Positions 8,445 through 16,567 of a DNA stretch of 64,000 nucleotides are shown here, in pieces (position 1 is the stretch's first letter; every line of letters begins with the position of its first letter). The DNA is from Streptomyces fodineus (GTDB taxonomy: Bacteria > Actinomycetota > Actinomycetes > Streptomycetales > Streptomycetaceae): NCBI RefSeq assembly GCF_001735805.1, contig NZ_CP017248.1, positions 7,750,001-7,814,000 on the forward strand. The letters are read 5' to 3'. The notes beneath the pieces were generated by a model, which searched no databases, was not told where the DNA came from, and was given only the letters and a program-made list of their open reading frames with translations. The position numbers and the translations under genes are program-made.

Positions 8445-10730
8445 ATGAGCACGGAAGCGCGCCACGCTCCCATCCCACCGCGCCCTTCCACTCCACCCGG
8501 CCGCCTGTCCGACGAGGTCTCGCCGGAGGACCCCGACGACGAGCCGTCGGTCTTCACTCCCCGGACCGGCCGCCGCCCGAGTCAGGTGGGTGCGGCGGGC
8601 GGGCAGGGACCTTCGGCGGGGGCAGCCGCGAGCGAGGGCCACCGGCCGGCCGGTGGCTTCCCCGTCGAGGGCCGCGTCTCGCCCGGGACAGCGGCAGGTG
8701 AGGGCTGGGCACCGGCCGGGGACGGTCGGGCATCGGCGGGTGGTCTCGCAGGCGACGGCGGGTCTACTGCCGTGGCACCTGAGGGCAACGGGGCGCCTTC
8801 TTCCGGCGGGGCCGTGGGCAACGGCTCGCCTTCTGCCGGGGGGGCTGTGGGTGATGGGTCGGCTTCTGCTGGACGGTCCGTGGGTAACAGCGGGTCTCCT
8901 GCCGGGGGGTCCGTGGGCAGCGGCTCGCCTTCTGCCGGGAGCTCCGTGGGTAACGGGTCGGCTTCTGCCGGGCGGTCCGTAGGCGGCAGCGTGCCTTTCT
9001 CTGAGGCGCCCGTGGGCAGTGGGTCGGGTTCTGCCAGGCGGCCCGCGAGCGACAGCGCGCCTTCCACCACGGGGCCCGTGGACAACGGCTCGTCCTCTTC
9101 CGGTCGGTCCGTCGGTAGCGGCTCGTCCTCTTCCGGTCGGTCCGTCGGTAGCGGCTCGTCCTCTTCCGGTCGGTCCGTCGGTAGCGGCTCGTCCTCTTCC
9201 GGTCGGTCCGTCGGTAGCGGCTCGTCCTCTTCCGGTCGGTCCGTCGGTAGCGGCTCGTCCTCTTCCGGTCGGTCCGTCGGTAGCGGCTCGTCCCCTTCCG
9301 GACGGCCCGTCGGTAGCGGCTCGTCCCCTTCCGGACGGCCCGTCGGTGACGGCTCGTCCCCTTCCGGACGGCCCGTCGGTGACCGCTCGTCCTCTTCCGG
9401 GCAGTCCGTGGGCAATGGCTCGCTGTCCGGCGAGGGCCGCGTACGCGGTGGCGCGCCGTCCAGCGGGGGCTCCGGTGGCCGTGCGGGGCAAGGGCTCGGG
9501 TCCGGCGGGTCGCGGACCTCCGTGCCCGCGGCCGGTGCGTTCGTGAGTCCGCCTCCGCCGCCCGCCTCCGCCCGGTTCCCCGATGCGCCGCCGAGCCGGA
9601 GCGGATCCGGTGCGGGCGGGCCCGATCGCACCGCCCACCGCCCCGGAGCCCCGGCCGAGACCTCCACCGAGACGACGGCCCGGCTCCGCCCGATCACCGA
9701 CTCCCCGAGGACACAGCGGCCCGGTACCGTGCCCGGCCCCGCTCCCGGGCCGGGCGGCGAGCGCCGTACCGCCTCCGTCTCCGCGTCCGCGTCCGCGGTG
9801 TCCGCCGGGCGGGCGCAGACGAGTGCCTGGAGTCCTCTGGCCCCGGCCCGTCCCGTCGGCCCGCCACCGCCCGTGGGGGTGTCGCTGCCGGACCCGGCGC
9901 TGTCCTGGAGTGCCATGGCCGCGCGGCCGGTCATGGTGGCCGGGGAGCCCGAGGCGTTCGGTGGGCGGGCCCGGCTCCGGGTCGGGCCCCGTACCGCCGC
10001 CGCTGCCGCCTGCATCGTGCTCGGCCTCGGGCTCATCGGCGGTGCCGTGACCGGGAGTTGGCTCACCGACGACGGTGAGGACGGCGCCTTGGGCGATCAC
10101 TTCGCCACCGCCGGGACGCTCTGGCACAACGCGCCCGTCGACCAGCTCTTCCCGCCCACCGTCGAGGGCACCGGCGCCGGACCCGGCGGCGCCGACCGCA
10201 CCTGGACCAGGGTCGCCGTGGCCCCGGACAGCGGCTGCGCCCACGCCTTCGACCCGCTGCTGCAGAAGGTCCTCGCCCCGGTCGGCTGCCAGCGGCTGCT
10301 GCGCGCCACCTACACCGACGCCACCCAGAGCTACGTCACCACCGTCGGCCTGCTGTTCACCAAGGCCGACCCCGTCGCCATGGCCGCGCTCGCCCACCGC
10401 TTCCGCACCGAGGGCCTGGACCGGCGCGCCGACCTGATGCCCCGCCCGTACGCGGCCAAGGACACCGTCGCGGCCGGCTTCGGCGACAAGCAGCGCGCCT
10501 CCTGGACCATCTCCGTCCTCACCGACGCCCCCGTCGTGGCGTACGCCGTCTCCGGCTGGGCCGACGGCCGCAGCGCCGATGTGCCCCAGCCCGCCGCCGA
10601 CGCCGTGAGCGCCGAAGCCACCACCGCACCGGCCCAGGCCGGTCTCGGCAACGAGGCCCAGGGCCTGGCCGACCGCATCGAACGGCGGCTGCGCCAGAGC
10701 ATCGGCACGGCCACGGAGAACCCTTCATGA
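8445..10730 (+). CDS. Ser/Gly-rich repeat membrane protein coupled to a mycosin-like protease
   Basis: A 761-residue protein of unknown function. Residues about 1-115 are low-complexity and Pro/Gly-rich. Residues about 117-325 are nineteen 11-residue repeats of the type SSSSGRSVGSG, six of them identical. A further Pro/Ala-rich linker leads to one transmembrane helix at about 519-540 (ACIVLGLGLIGGAVTGSW). The 220-residue globular C-terminal part contains two cysteines (SGCAHAF and PVGCQRLL). With no signal peptide and one central helix, the repeat half should be cytoplasmic and the C-terminal domain outside. The stop overlaps the protease start as ATGA, so the two are translationally coupled. 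The pairing suggests a partner or substrate of the protease; this is inference. Confidence 0.75.
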   Translation: MSTEARHAPIPPRPSTPPGRLSDEVSPEDPDDEPSVFTPRTGRRPSQVGAAGGQGPSAGAAASEGHRPAGGFPVEGRVSPGTAAGEGWAPAGDGRASAGGLAGDGGSTAVAPEGNGAPSSGGAVGNGSPSAGGAVGDGSASAGRSVGNSGSPAGGSVGSGSPSAGSSVGNGSASAGRSVGGSVPFSEAPVGSGSGSARRPASDSAPSTTGPVDNGSSSSGRSVGSGSSSSGRSVGSGSSSSGRSVGSGSSSSGRSVGSGSSSSGRSVGSGSSSSGRSVGSGSSPSGRPVGSGSSPSGRPVGDGSSPSGRPVGDRSSSSGQSVGNGSLSGEGRVRGGAPSSGGSGGRAGQGLGSGGSRTSVPAAGAFVSPPPPPASARFPDAPPSRSGSGAGGPDRTAHRPGAPAETSTETTARLRPITDSPRTQRPGTVPGPAPGPGGERRTASVSASASAVSAGRAQTSAWSPLAPARPVGPPPPVGVSLPDPALSWSAMAARPVMVAGEPEAFGGRARLRVGPRTAAAAACIVLGLGLIGGAVTGSWLTDDGEDGALGDHFATAGTLWHNAPVDQLFPPTVEGTGAGPGGADRTWTRVAVAPDSGCAHAFDPLLQKVLAPVGCQRLLRATYTDATQSYVTTVGLLFTKADPVAMAALAHRFRTEGLDRRADLMPRPYAAKDTVAAGFGDKQRASWTISVLTDAPVVAYAVSGWADGRSADVPQPAADAVSAEATTAPAQAGLGNEAQGLADRIERRLRQSIGTATENPS
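8793..9419 (+). repeat. Nineteen-unit 33-bp coding tandem repeat, six units identical
   Basis: The unit is 33 bp (11 codons). Units starting at 9087, 9120, 9153, 9186, 9219 and 9252 are base-for-base identical. The next four carry small changes (P for S, D for S), and nine degenerate units precede them. The homogeneous core implies recent expansion or gene conversion, and the array should vary in length between strains. Its period keeps several alternative frames open on both strands; these shadow frames are not genes. Confidence 0.92.
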
Positions 10731-11914
10731 GGCGATCGATACGCGGCCACCGCCGCATCGACGGCGCGGGAGCGGCGGTGAGCCTGCTGCTCACCGGTGC
10801 CCTCACCCTGCTGCCCGCCGCCGCGGCGCACGCCGACGGCATCCGCGCCCAGCAGTGGGGCCTCGCCGCCCTGCACCTGGACGAGGCCTGGCAGACCACC
10901 AAGGGCCGGGGCGTCACCGTCGCCGTGCTGGACACCGGGGTGGAGGCCGACCACCCGGACCTCGCCGGCAATGTGCTGCCCGCCAAGGACATGATCGGCT
11001 TCGGCGCGGGGCCCGGCGACCGCAGCTGGGCCCGGCACGGCACCGCCATGGCCGGCATCATCGCCGGACACGGCCACGGACCCGGCAACGCGGCCGGCGT
11101 CATGGGCGTCGCCCCCGAGGCGAAGATCCTGCCCGTCCGGGTGATCCTGGAGGACGGCGACCCCGCCCGCACCAAGGCCCGCACCACCCGCGGCAACGCC
11201 CTCGCCGACGGCATCCGCTGGGCCGCCGACCACGGTGCCGACGTCATCAACCTCTCCCTCGGCGACGACTCGAACTCCGCGCACCCCGAGCCGAGCGAGG
11301 ACGAGGCCGTGCAGTACGCCCTGAAGAAGGGCGTGGTGGTCGTCGCCTCCGCGGGCAACGGCGGCGACAAGGGCGACCATGTCTCCTATCCGGCCGCCTA
11401 CCCCGGCGTCATCGCCGCCACCGCCGTCGACCGCTACGACACCCGCGCCTCGTTCTCCACCCGCCGCTGGTACGCGGCCGTCAGCGCACCCGGTGTCGAC
11501 GTGGTCATCGCCGACCCCGACCACAAGTACTACGAGGGCTGGGGCACCTCGGCCGCCTCCGCGTTCGTCTCCGGCGCGGCGGCGCTGGTCAAGGCCGCCC
11601 ACCCCGGGCTGAGCCCGGCCCAGATCAAGAAGCTCCTGGAGGACACCGCCCGGGACGCCCCGGTCGGCGGCCGGGACGACTCCCGCGGCTTCGGCATGAT
11701 CGACCCGGCGGCGGCGCTGCGGGCGGCCGACCGGATCCAGCCGGAGAGCCTGCGCGTGTCGTCGTACGACAAGAAGTACTTCGGCGCCGGCCCGGACGCC
11801 CCCAAGGCCCCGTCCTCGTCCGCCGACTGGGCGGGCCCGCTGGCCGGCGGTGTCGGCGGAGTCCTCCTGGTCGCGGGCGTGGTGCTGTGGCGGGGCCGCA
11901 GGCAGCCGGCCTGA
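10727..11914 (+). CDS. S8 family serine peptidase, mycosin-like, membrane anchored
   Basis: A 395-residue subtilase. An N-terminal signal peptide (VSLLLTGALTLLPAAAAHA) is followed by the catalytic Asp in VLDTGVEADHPDL, His in ARHGTAMAG, the oxyanion-region Asn in VASAGNGG, and Ser in WGTSAASAFVSG. A C-terminal transmembrane helix (GVGGVLLVAGVVLW) ends in the basic tail RGRRQPA. This is the layout of mycosins, the membrane proteases of type VII secretion, with the catalytic domain outside. No ESX ATPase or EsxA/B-like gene is near. It is coupled by ATGA to the repeat protein at 8445-10730, so it probably acts with that protein rather than with a local secretion locus. Confidence 0.88.
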   Translation: MRRSIRGHRRIDGAGAAVSLLLTGALTLLPAAAAHADGIRAQQWGLAALHLDEAWQTTKGRGVTVAVLDTGVEADHPDLAGNVLPAKDMIGFGAGPGDRSWARHGTAMAGIIAGHGHGPGNAAGVMGVAPEAKILPVRVILEDGDPARTKARTTRGNALADGIRWAADHGADVINLSLGDDSNSAHPEPSEDEAVQYALKKGVVVVASAGNGGDKGDHVSYPAAYPGVIAATAVDRYDTRASFSTRRWYAAVSAPGVDVVIADPDHKYYEGWGTSAASAFVSGAAALVKAAHPGLSPAQIKKLLEDTARDAPVGGRDDSRGFGMIDPAAALRAADRIQPESLRVSSYDKKYFGAGPDAPKAPSSSADWAGPLAGGVGGVLLVAGVVLWRGRRQPA

Positions 11915-11933
11915 GGGCGTCCGGCGTCGGCCG

Positions 11934-13121
11934 CTACCCGGCGATGTACTCGATCTCGGGGTAGCGCGGCGAGGCGCCCCACAGCAGGTGCCCGGTGTCG
12001 GGACGGCGGCGCAGCCGGAGATCGAAGAAGGCCCGCACGGTCGCCCGTACGGCGGCCACCGCCCGGTCGGCGGGGATCTTGCCGGCCTGCAGCCGCTGCC
12101 GCACCGGTTCGGGCAGCTGGGGCGCGACGGCCACGACGTCGGTGAAGGAGTTGTGGTCGCCGTCCGCGAGCCGCAGAAACCGGCGCCAGTCGCGCAGGTG
12201 CCGCCAGAACGGCGGCCAGGAGCCGTCCTCGTTCAGCCCGTCGTGGTGCGCCGTGTCCATCAGCAGGAACGGCCGGTCGAGGCCCCGCTGGACCACCGGC
12301 CCGTACAGCGCGCCGTCCAGGTCGATGCCGGCTCGCACCCGCTCGTCCCGATACATCACGAGCGCCGACGCGGCGCCGCCCCGGGAGTGCCCGAAGGCGC
12401 CGACCCGTGTGAGGTCCAGCGTCCCGCGCAGCCCGCGCGGGAGCGGGCGCCGCTCGGCGTCGGGGTTTCCGCCCCGGTCCAGCACGGTCAGCTGGTCGAG
12501 GACGAACCGCAGGTCGGCGGCGCGGACCGCGACCGCGGCCGTGCGGGCCTCGTAGCTCGCGTCGTCGGGGCGGTTGACCAGCACGCGGCCGTCCGGGAAC
12601 TCCACCTCGCCCGAGTCGTAGGGATGGTCGACCGCGACCACGACATAGCCCCAGGACGCCAGGTCCTCGATGAGCAGCGTGTTGAAGGTGCGGTCCGACT
12701 GATAACCCGGCGAGTGCAGCAGTACGGGACGGCGGCCCGGCCGGACCGGTGCGCGGTCCGCGCTGTGGGTCTGCGGGAGCGCGTAGGCGTCCACCGCGCC
12801 CCCGAAGCGCGCCTTGAGCGCACGCTCGGCACCCGCCGGCAGCCAGGGCAGCATCATGCGGTCACGGACGTCGGCGGCCGGGTACGTCACGGTCACCATC
12901 AGCTCGCGCTGCTGCCCCGACCAGGGATCGGTCCGGGACGGGTCGACCAGGTGCAGTTCCACGGCGCCCACCGGCGCGGGCCCGGTCGGCCCGGCCAGCC
13001 GGAGGGGAATGAGACCGGCCGCCGCGGCCGGCGTCGGTACCGACAGGGGAACGGCGAGGGCGGCTGCGGCCCCGAGACCACCGGCTATGAGGGAACGGCG
13101 AGTTGGGCGTACGGGAGGCAC
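11934..13121 (-). CDS. Secreted alpha/beta hydrolase (PAF-acetylhydrolase/lipase-like), Tat signal
   Basis: A 395-residue protein. It opens with a twin-arginine signal, RPTRRSLIAGGLGAAAALAV, ending near PAAAA. The nucleophile elbow is GAFGHSRGGAAS, with a downstream D (IDLDGALYG) and a His-rich stretch (DGDHNSFTDVV) as candidates for the rest of the triad. LLHSPGYQSDRTFNTLLIED near the oxyanion region resembles PAF acetylhydrolase-type enzymes. GTG 13121 is chosen because AAGGAGC precedes it at normal spacing; an upstream ATG would add a non-conserved leader. The ester substrate is unknown. It is convergent with the mycosin gene. Confidence 0.82.
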   Translation of the reverse strand: MPPVRPTRRSLIAGGLGAAAALAVPLSVPTPAAAAGLIPLRLAGPTGPAPVGAVELHLVDPSRTDPWSGQQRELMVTVTYPAADVRDRMMLPWLPAGAERALKARFGGAVDAYALPQTHSADRAPVRPGRRPVLLHSPGYQSDRTFNTLLIEDLASWGYVVVAVDHPYDSGEVEFPDGRVLVNRPDDASYEARTAAVAVRAADLRFVLDQLTVLDRGGNPDAERRPLPRGLRGTLDLTRVGAFGHSRGGAASALVMYRDERVRAGIDLDGALYGPVVQRGLDRPFLLMDTAHHDGLNEDGSWPPFWRHLRDWRRFLRLADGDHNSFTDVVAVAPQLPEPVRQRLQAGKIPADRAVAAVRATVRAFFDLRLRRRPDTGHLLWGASPRYPEIEYIAG

Positions 13122-13259
13122 TGCGCTCCTTCCGTGGCCGGATCCGAGGCACACTCAAATCGTAAAGAGGACGTCATCATCCGGCCCGCTCATCGTCAAG
13201 TTCCTTAAAGGGTAGGTCATTTAGGGCCGGAAACCGGATCGTTTGCCGGTTCATACCGA

Positions 13260-14216
13260 TCACTTACCGGCGAACACCGACACCGCCGCCTTGGCCGCCG
13301 CCTCCACCAGCGCGATGCCCGTCGCCTGTGTCCGTGTGCCCTTCGACAGCACCGCCACCAGGTGGTCGGTGCCGTCCACCGTGATCCGCCCGATGCTGTT
13401 CACGTCCCACAGCCCCGTCGAACTGCGCGGCAGCCAACCGTTCTTCAGCGCCCAGGAGTTGCCGTCCGCGGCGGCCGACACGCCCCACCGCTGATCCGCC
13501 TCGACCGACTCCATCAGCCCCTGCACATAGGTCCGGGAGGCCGCGCTCAGCTTCGAGTCCTCCCCGAACACCTGCCGGAGCAGGGCGAGTTGGTCGGCGG
13601 CCGTGGTCTGCGTCAGCCCCCACAGCCCGCCCTCGCCACCGGAGGTCGCGGTCAGCCCGAAGCGCTCGTTCGCGGCGTCCAGGCCGTCCGCCCGCCCGAT
13701 CGTGTGCCACAGCGCCGTCGCGGACGCGTTGTCGCTGTTCTCGATCATCCGCGTGGCGTACGCCTCCTCGGCCGCCGTCAGCCGCCGGCCCGCGTCCTGC
13801 GCCTGGAGCAGCAGCGTGGCCAGGATGTCGACCTTGACGATGCTGGCCGTGTCGAAGGCCCCGTCCCCGTAGACCGCGCCGTCACCGGAGCGCACCGCCA
13901 GCACCGCCGCCGACACCTGCGCGCCCGACGGCACGCTCACCCCCGTCATCGCCTTGCTCAGCAGTGCGTCCCGGTCCACGGCCGGCTGCGTCACGGGTTC
14001 CACGGAAGCCTCCTCGCCCGCCCCGGCCGGGGAGGAGGCCGAGAGCGACGGGGCCGACGATACGGCCGCGGTCCCCGAGCGCGCCCGCGCCTTCACACAG
14101 GCCGTGCCGCCCGCGGTGACCCCGCCCACGGCGATCACGGCGAGCACGGCATGTAGCAGCGGACGGCGCCGGGACGGGCGCGCACGGCGGCGAGAGCGGG
14201 CGCTGGGGGACTCCAC
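13260..14216 (-). CDS. Class A beta-lactamase-fold serine hydrolase, exported
   Basis: A 318-residue protein. The Arg-rich N terminus precedes a hydrophobic segment (LLHAVLAVIAVGGVTAGGTA) with a following Cys, so it is secreted or a weak-lipobox lipoprotein. The penicillin-recognising fold is marked by SxxK in TASIVKVDI, SDN in IENSDNAS, and a C-terminal VLSKGTRT in place of KTG. The family includes beta-lactamases and D,D-peptidase-like hydrolases; true beta-lactamase activity is not established. The start is GTG 14216. It is divergent from the SseB-like gene. Confidence 0.83.
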   Translation of the reverse strand: MESPSARSRRRARPSRRRPLLHAVLAVIAVGGVTAGGTACVKARARSGTAAVSSAPSLSASSPAGAGEEASVEPVTQPAVDRDALLSKAMTGVSVPSGAQVSAAVLAVRSGDGAVYGDGAFDTASIVKVDILATLLLQAQDAGRRLTAAEEAYATRMIENSDNASATALWHTIGRADGLDAANERFGLTATSGGEGGLWGLTQTTAADQLALLRQVFGEDSKLSAASRTYVQGLMESVEADQRWGVSAAADGNSWALKNGWLPRSSTGLWDVNSIGRITVDGTDHLVAVLSKGTRTQATGIALVEAAAKAAVSVFAGK

Positions 14217-14345
14217 GCCCGGGATGCTCGGGGCGCCGGCTGTGCGCGCCGTCGGACGGGCATGAGACGGGGGTCAGGAAACGCTGAGAGGTGGGTGAAG
14301 GCTCCCGTGCGGCGGGCCGGTGGGGTGCCTATAGGGTCGGTGACC

Positions 14346-15077
14346 GTGGCGAACAAGAACATTCCCGACCCCGGCTTCTCCGACGACGACGGCTCCGCCG
14401 ACCCCCGGCTGAGCGCCGCGCTCGCCGCCTGGGCCGAGGACCGCGGCGCCCTCGGACCCGTCCTCGAGGCGCTCAAGGGTGCCCGTCTGCTGGTCCCCGT
14501 CGTCGCCGTGCTCGGCGAGGTCGAGGAGGACGAGAACGGCTTGCGCCGCGAGAAGACCAGCGACATGGCCGTACCCACCCTGAAGGCCGGCGACCGCACC
14601 GCCCTGCCCGCCTTCACCTCCACCGCCTCCCTCGCCCGCTGGGACCCCGCGGCCCGCCCGGTCGCCGTACCCCTGCACCAGGCGCTGCAGGCCGCCGCCC
14701 ACGAGAAGGCCGACACGGTCGTGCTGGACCTCGCCGGACCGGTGCCGTTCGAGCTCACCGGCCCGGCGCTGCTCGCCCTCGCCGAGGGCCGCACCAGTAC
14801 CGACCCGCTCACCGACCCGGCCGTCGTCGAGGCCGTCCGTACGGCCGTGGCGGCGGAGCCCGCCGTGCTGCGCGCCCACCTCGGGCCCGGACAGGCCGAC
14901 GGCACCCTCGCCCTCGTCCTCGACCCGGCCGCGCCGCCCGCCGAGGCCGCCCGCGCGGTCGCCGAGCGCCTCGCCGCCGACGAAACACTGAGGGCCCGCC
15001 TGGTGCGCGGCCTCGACCTGGCACTGCTGCCGGCCGGGACGACGCCTCCGGGCGAGCCCCTGTACGTACGCGGGTGA
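14346..15077 (+). CDS. SseB-like protein
   Basis: A 243-residue soluble protein. The SseB N-terminal-type domain covers about residues 15-115 (ARLLVPVVAVLGEVEEDENG, then VPTLKAGDRTALPAFTSTAS and PVAVPLHQALQAA). This fold is best known from an enhanced-sensitivity-to-serine protein whose biochemical role is unclear. The C-terminal half is Ala/Leu-rich. GTG 14346 is used because VANKNIPDPGFSDDDG looks like a conserved N terminus; GTG 14340 is an alternative six bases upstream. It is convergent with the DUF1844 gene, with one base between stops. Confidence 0.8.
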   Translation: MANKNIPDPGFSDDDGSADPRLSAALAAWAEDRGALGPVLEALKGARLLVPVVAVLGEVEEDENGLRREKTSDMAVPTLKAGDRTALPAFTSTASLARWDPAARPVAVPLHQALQAAAHEKADTVVLDLAGPVPFELTGPALLALAEGRTSTDPLTDPAVVEAVRTAVAAEPAVLRAHLGPGQADGTLALVLDPAAPPAEAARAVAERLAADETLRARLVRGLDLALLPAGTTPPGEPLYVRG

Positions 15078-15078
15078 G

Positions 15079-15435
15079 CTAGCCGTAGACCGGGCCGGTG
15101 TACTTCTCGCCCGGCCCTTGGCCCGGCTCGTCCGGGACGATCGACGCCTCGCGGAACGCCAGCTGCAGCGACTTCAGGCCGTCGCGCAGCGGGGCCGCGT
15201 GGAAGGAGCTGATCTCGGTCGCGCTCGCGTCCAGCAGGCCGGCGAGCGCGGTGATCAGCTTGCGGGCCTCGTCCAGGTCCTTGTACTTCTCACCCTCCTC
15301 GCTCAGCCCGAGCTTCACGGCGGCGGCGCTCATCAGGTTGACGGCGACCGTCACGATCACCTCGACGGCGGGGACCTCGGCGATGTCCCGGGTCATCGCG
15401 TCGAAGTCGGGGTTCTCAGGAGGGGTGTCACTCAT
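15079..15435 (-). CDS. DUF1844 domain-containing protein
   Basis: A 118-residue acidic helical protein. VEVIVTVAVNLMSAAAVKLG, DLDEARKLITALAGLLDAS and PLRDGLKSLQLAFREAS are typical of the DUF1844 family. That family is found next to infC in actinobacteria and has no assigned biochemical function. ATG 15435 (MSDTPP) is preferred over an in-frame codon three residues upstream. It is divergent from the infC leader. Confidence 0.85.
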   Translation of the reverse strand: MSDTPPENPDFDAMTRDIAEVPAVEVIVTVAVNLMSAAAVKLGLSEEGEKYKDLDEARKLITALAGLLDASATEISSFHAAPLRDGLKSLQLAFREASIVPDEPGQGPGEKYTGPVYG

Positions 15436-15481
15436 GCCCCACACGATAAGCGGTTCCGGATCACGGGTTCTCGATTAGGCC

Positions 15482-15510
15482 TTGTCAAGCGATCCTGCTA
15501 ACCTGGTAGA
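15482..15510 (+). promoter_or_regulatory. Probable promoter of the infC operon
   Basis: TTGTCA at 15482-15487 is a good -35 element. With 17 or 19 nt spacing it is followed by GGTAGA or TAGACG as the -10. It sits about 300 nt before infC, leaving room for the leader RNA described next. The call rests on consensus resemblance only. Confidence 0.45.
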
Positions 15511-15511
15511 C

Positions 15512-15816
15512 GACCGGCCGGACATAGCCTTGCGAACAACAGGGCGCCCGGCCCACAAGTGGAGGCTCCGATCTCCCACCTGACCGTCCTCCGGGACGGC
15601 GGGTCACCCGGTCAGGCGGCCACCATCGTTCCGTACGGACGATGGAGTCGCCCGAAAGCGCGCCCCGCGGCATCGCGGCGGTGCTCCGGTAGTGCGTTGG
15701 AGCCCCGCCTGTGATCGTCCGGGGCATTTTTTGTGCTTCGGCGCGGTTAGGTCTTACGAAAAGAGACGTACGCGGCTGTCCGCCAGACAACCGTGTGGTG
15801 CTACCGAGGAGGATCC
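15512..15816 (+). ncRNA. Structured leader RNA of infC-rpmI-rplT
   Basis: About 300 nt of non-coding DNA precede infC. It holds several self-complementary elements, for example ATCGT-CCG-TA-CGG-ACGAT near 15626-15644 and CCGTC/GGACGG near 15586-15601, and ends in an intrinsic terminator at 15702-15732. Ribosomal-protein/IF3 operons are commonly controlled by such leaders through L20 or ribosome stalling. Which signal acts here is not visible. A 51-codon GTG-initiated frame (15559-15714) runs through the leader and stops inside the terminator loop. Confidence 0.55.
15702..15732 (+). terminator. Intrinsic terminator/attenuator in the infC leader
   Basis: GCCCCG at 15702-15707 pairs with CGGGGC at 15720-15725, and ATTTTTT follows at once. 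A GC-stem plus six-T tract is unusual in Streptomyces, where most terminators lack a T run. It lies 85 nt before the infC start, between the promoter and the gene, so it should act as an attenuator rather than end an upstream gene (the upstream gene runs the other way). Confidence 0.75.
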
Positions 15817-16455
15817 ATCAGCGCCGAGCCCCGCATCAACGACCGGATTCGCGTTCCCGAGGTGCGACTTGTCGGTCCCAGTGGCGAGCAGGTCGGCATC
15901 GTGCCGCTCGCGAAGGCACTGGAGCTTGCGCAGGAGTACGACCTGGACCTGGTCGAGGTCGCGGCGAACGCCCGTCCGCCCGTGTGCAAGCTCATGGACT
16001 ACGGGAAGTTCAAGTACGAGTCGGCCATGAAGGCCCGTGAGGCGCGCAAGAACCAGGCGCACACGGTCATCAAGGAGATGAAGCTCCGGCCGAAGATCGA
16101 CCCGCACGACTATGACACCAAGAAGGGTCACGTCGTCCGGTTCCTCAAGCAGGGCGACAAGGTCAAGATCACGATCATGTTCCGTGGTCGCGAGCAGTCC
16201 CGGCCCGAGCTGGGCTACCGGCTGCTGCAGCGCCTCGCGGAGGATGTCCAGGACCTCGGTTTCGTCGAGTCGAACCCGAAGCAGGACGGCCGCAACATGA
16301 TCATGGTCCTCGGTCCGCACAAGAAGAAGACCGAGGCGATGGCCGAGGCCCGTCAGGCGCAGGAGGCCCGCAAGGCCGAGGCGAAGGCGAACCCCGGTAA
16401 GTCGCAGAACCCTGCCGAGGCTGAGGCGCCGTCCGAGGAGCCTGCCGAGGCGTGA
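15817..16455 (+). CDS. infC: Translation initiation factor IF-3
   Basis: A 212-residue IF3. The N domain has EPRINDRIRVPEVRLVGPSG and LVEVAANARPPVCKLMDYGK. The basic linker has KAREARKNQ. The C domain has VVRFLKQGDKVKITIMFRG. An Ala/Glu/Lys-rich tail follows, as in other actinobacteria. IF3 binds the 30S subunit and proofreads start-codon selection. The chosen start is the non-canonical ATC at 15817: GAGGAGG ends 4 nt before it and IF3 homology begins at once. A GTG at 15793 would add MWCYRGGS and place the Shine-Dalgarno inside the coding region. Rare AUU/AUC starts are the known basis of IF3 autoregulation in other bacteria. It is first gene of infC-rpmI-rplT. Confidence 0.95.
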   Translation: MSAEPRINDRIRVPEVRLVGPSGEQVGIVPLAKALELAQEYDLDLVEVAANARPPVCKLMDYGKFKYESAMKAREARKNQAHTVIKEMKLRPKIDPHDYDTKKGHVVRFLKQGDKVKITIMFRGREQSRPELGYRLLQRLAEDVQDLGFVESNPKQDGRNMIMVLGPHKKKTEAMAEARQAQEARKAEAKANPGKSQNPAEAEAPSEEPAEA

Positions 16456-16567
16456 TCCCGGGGGAGTCCACGTCCCCGAGGATGTAACCGATAGAAGAGC
16501 GACGCTCCACCGTGCCCGGTTTCACGACCGGGCACCGGAGCGCCACCGACGAGGAGATAACGGCGCT

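Noticed and set aside
8582..10066. Long minus-strand frame with DEPLPTDRPEE repeats opposite the Ser/Gly-rich gene
   Set aside because: It is the antisense shadow of the 33-bp repeat array, whose period keeps several frames open. It has no start signal, and the plus-strand gene has the TM helix, conserved end and ATGA coupling.
10727..11914. Type VII (ESX) secretion locus
   Set aside because: Only the mycosin-like protease is present; no EccC ATPase, EsxA/B-like WXG100 protein or EccD/E was found in the window.
13260..14216. Antibiotic-resistance beta-lactamase
   Set aside because: SxxK and SDN are present but the KTG element is altered and the Glu166 loop could not be confirmed; called only a class A-fold serine hydrolase.
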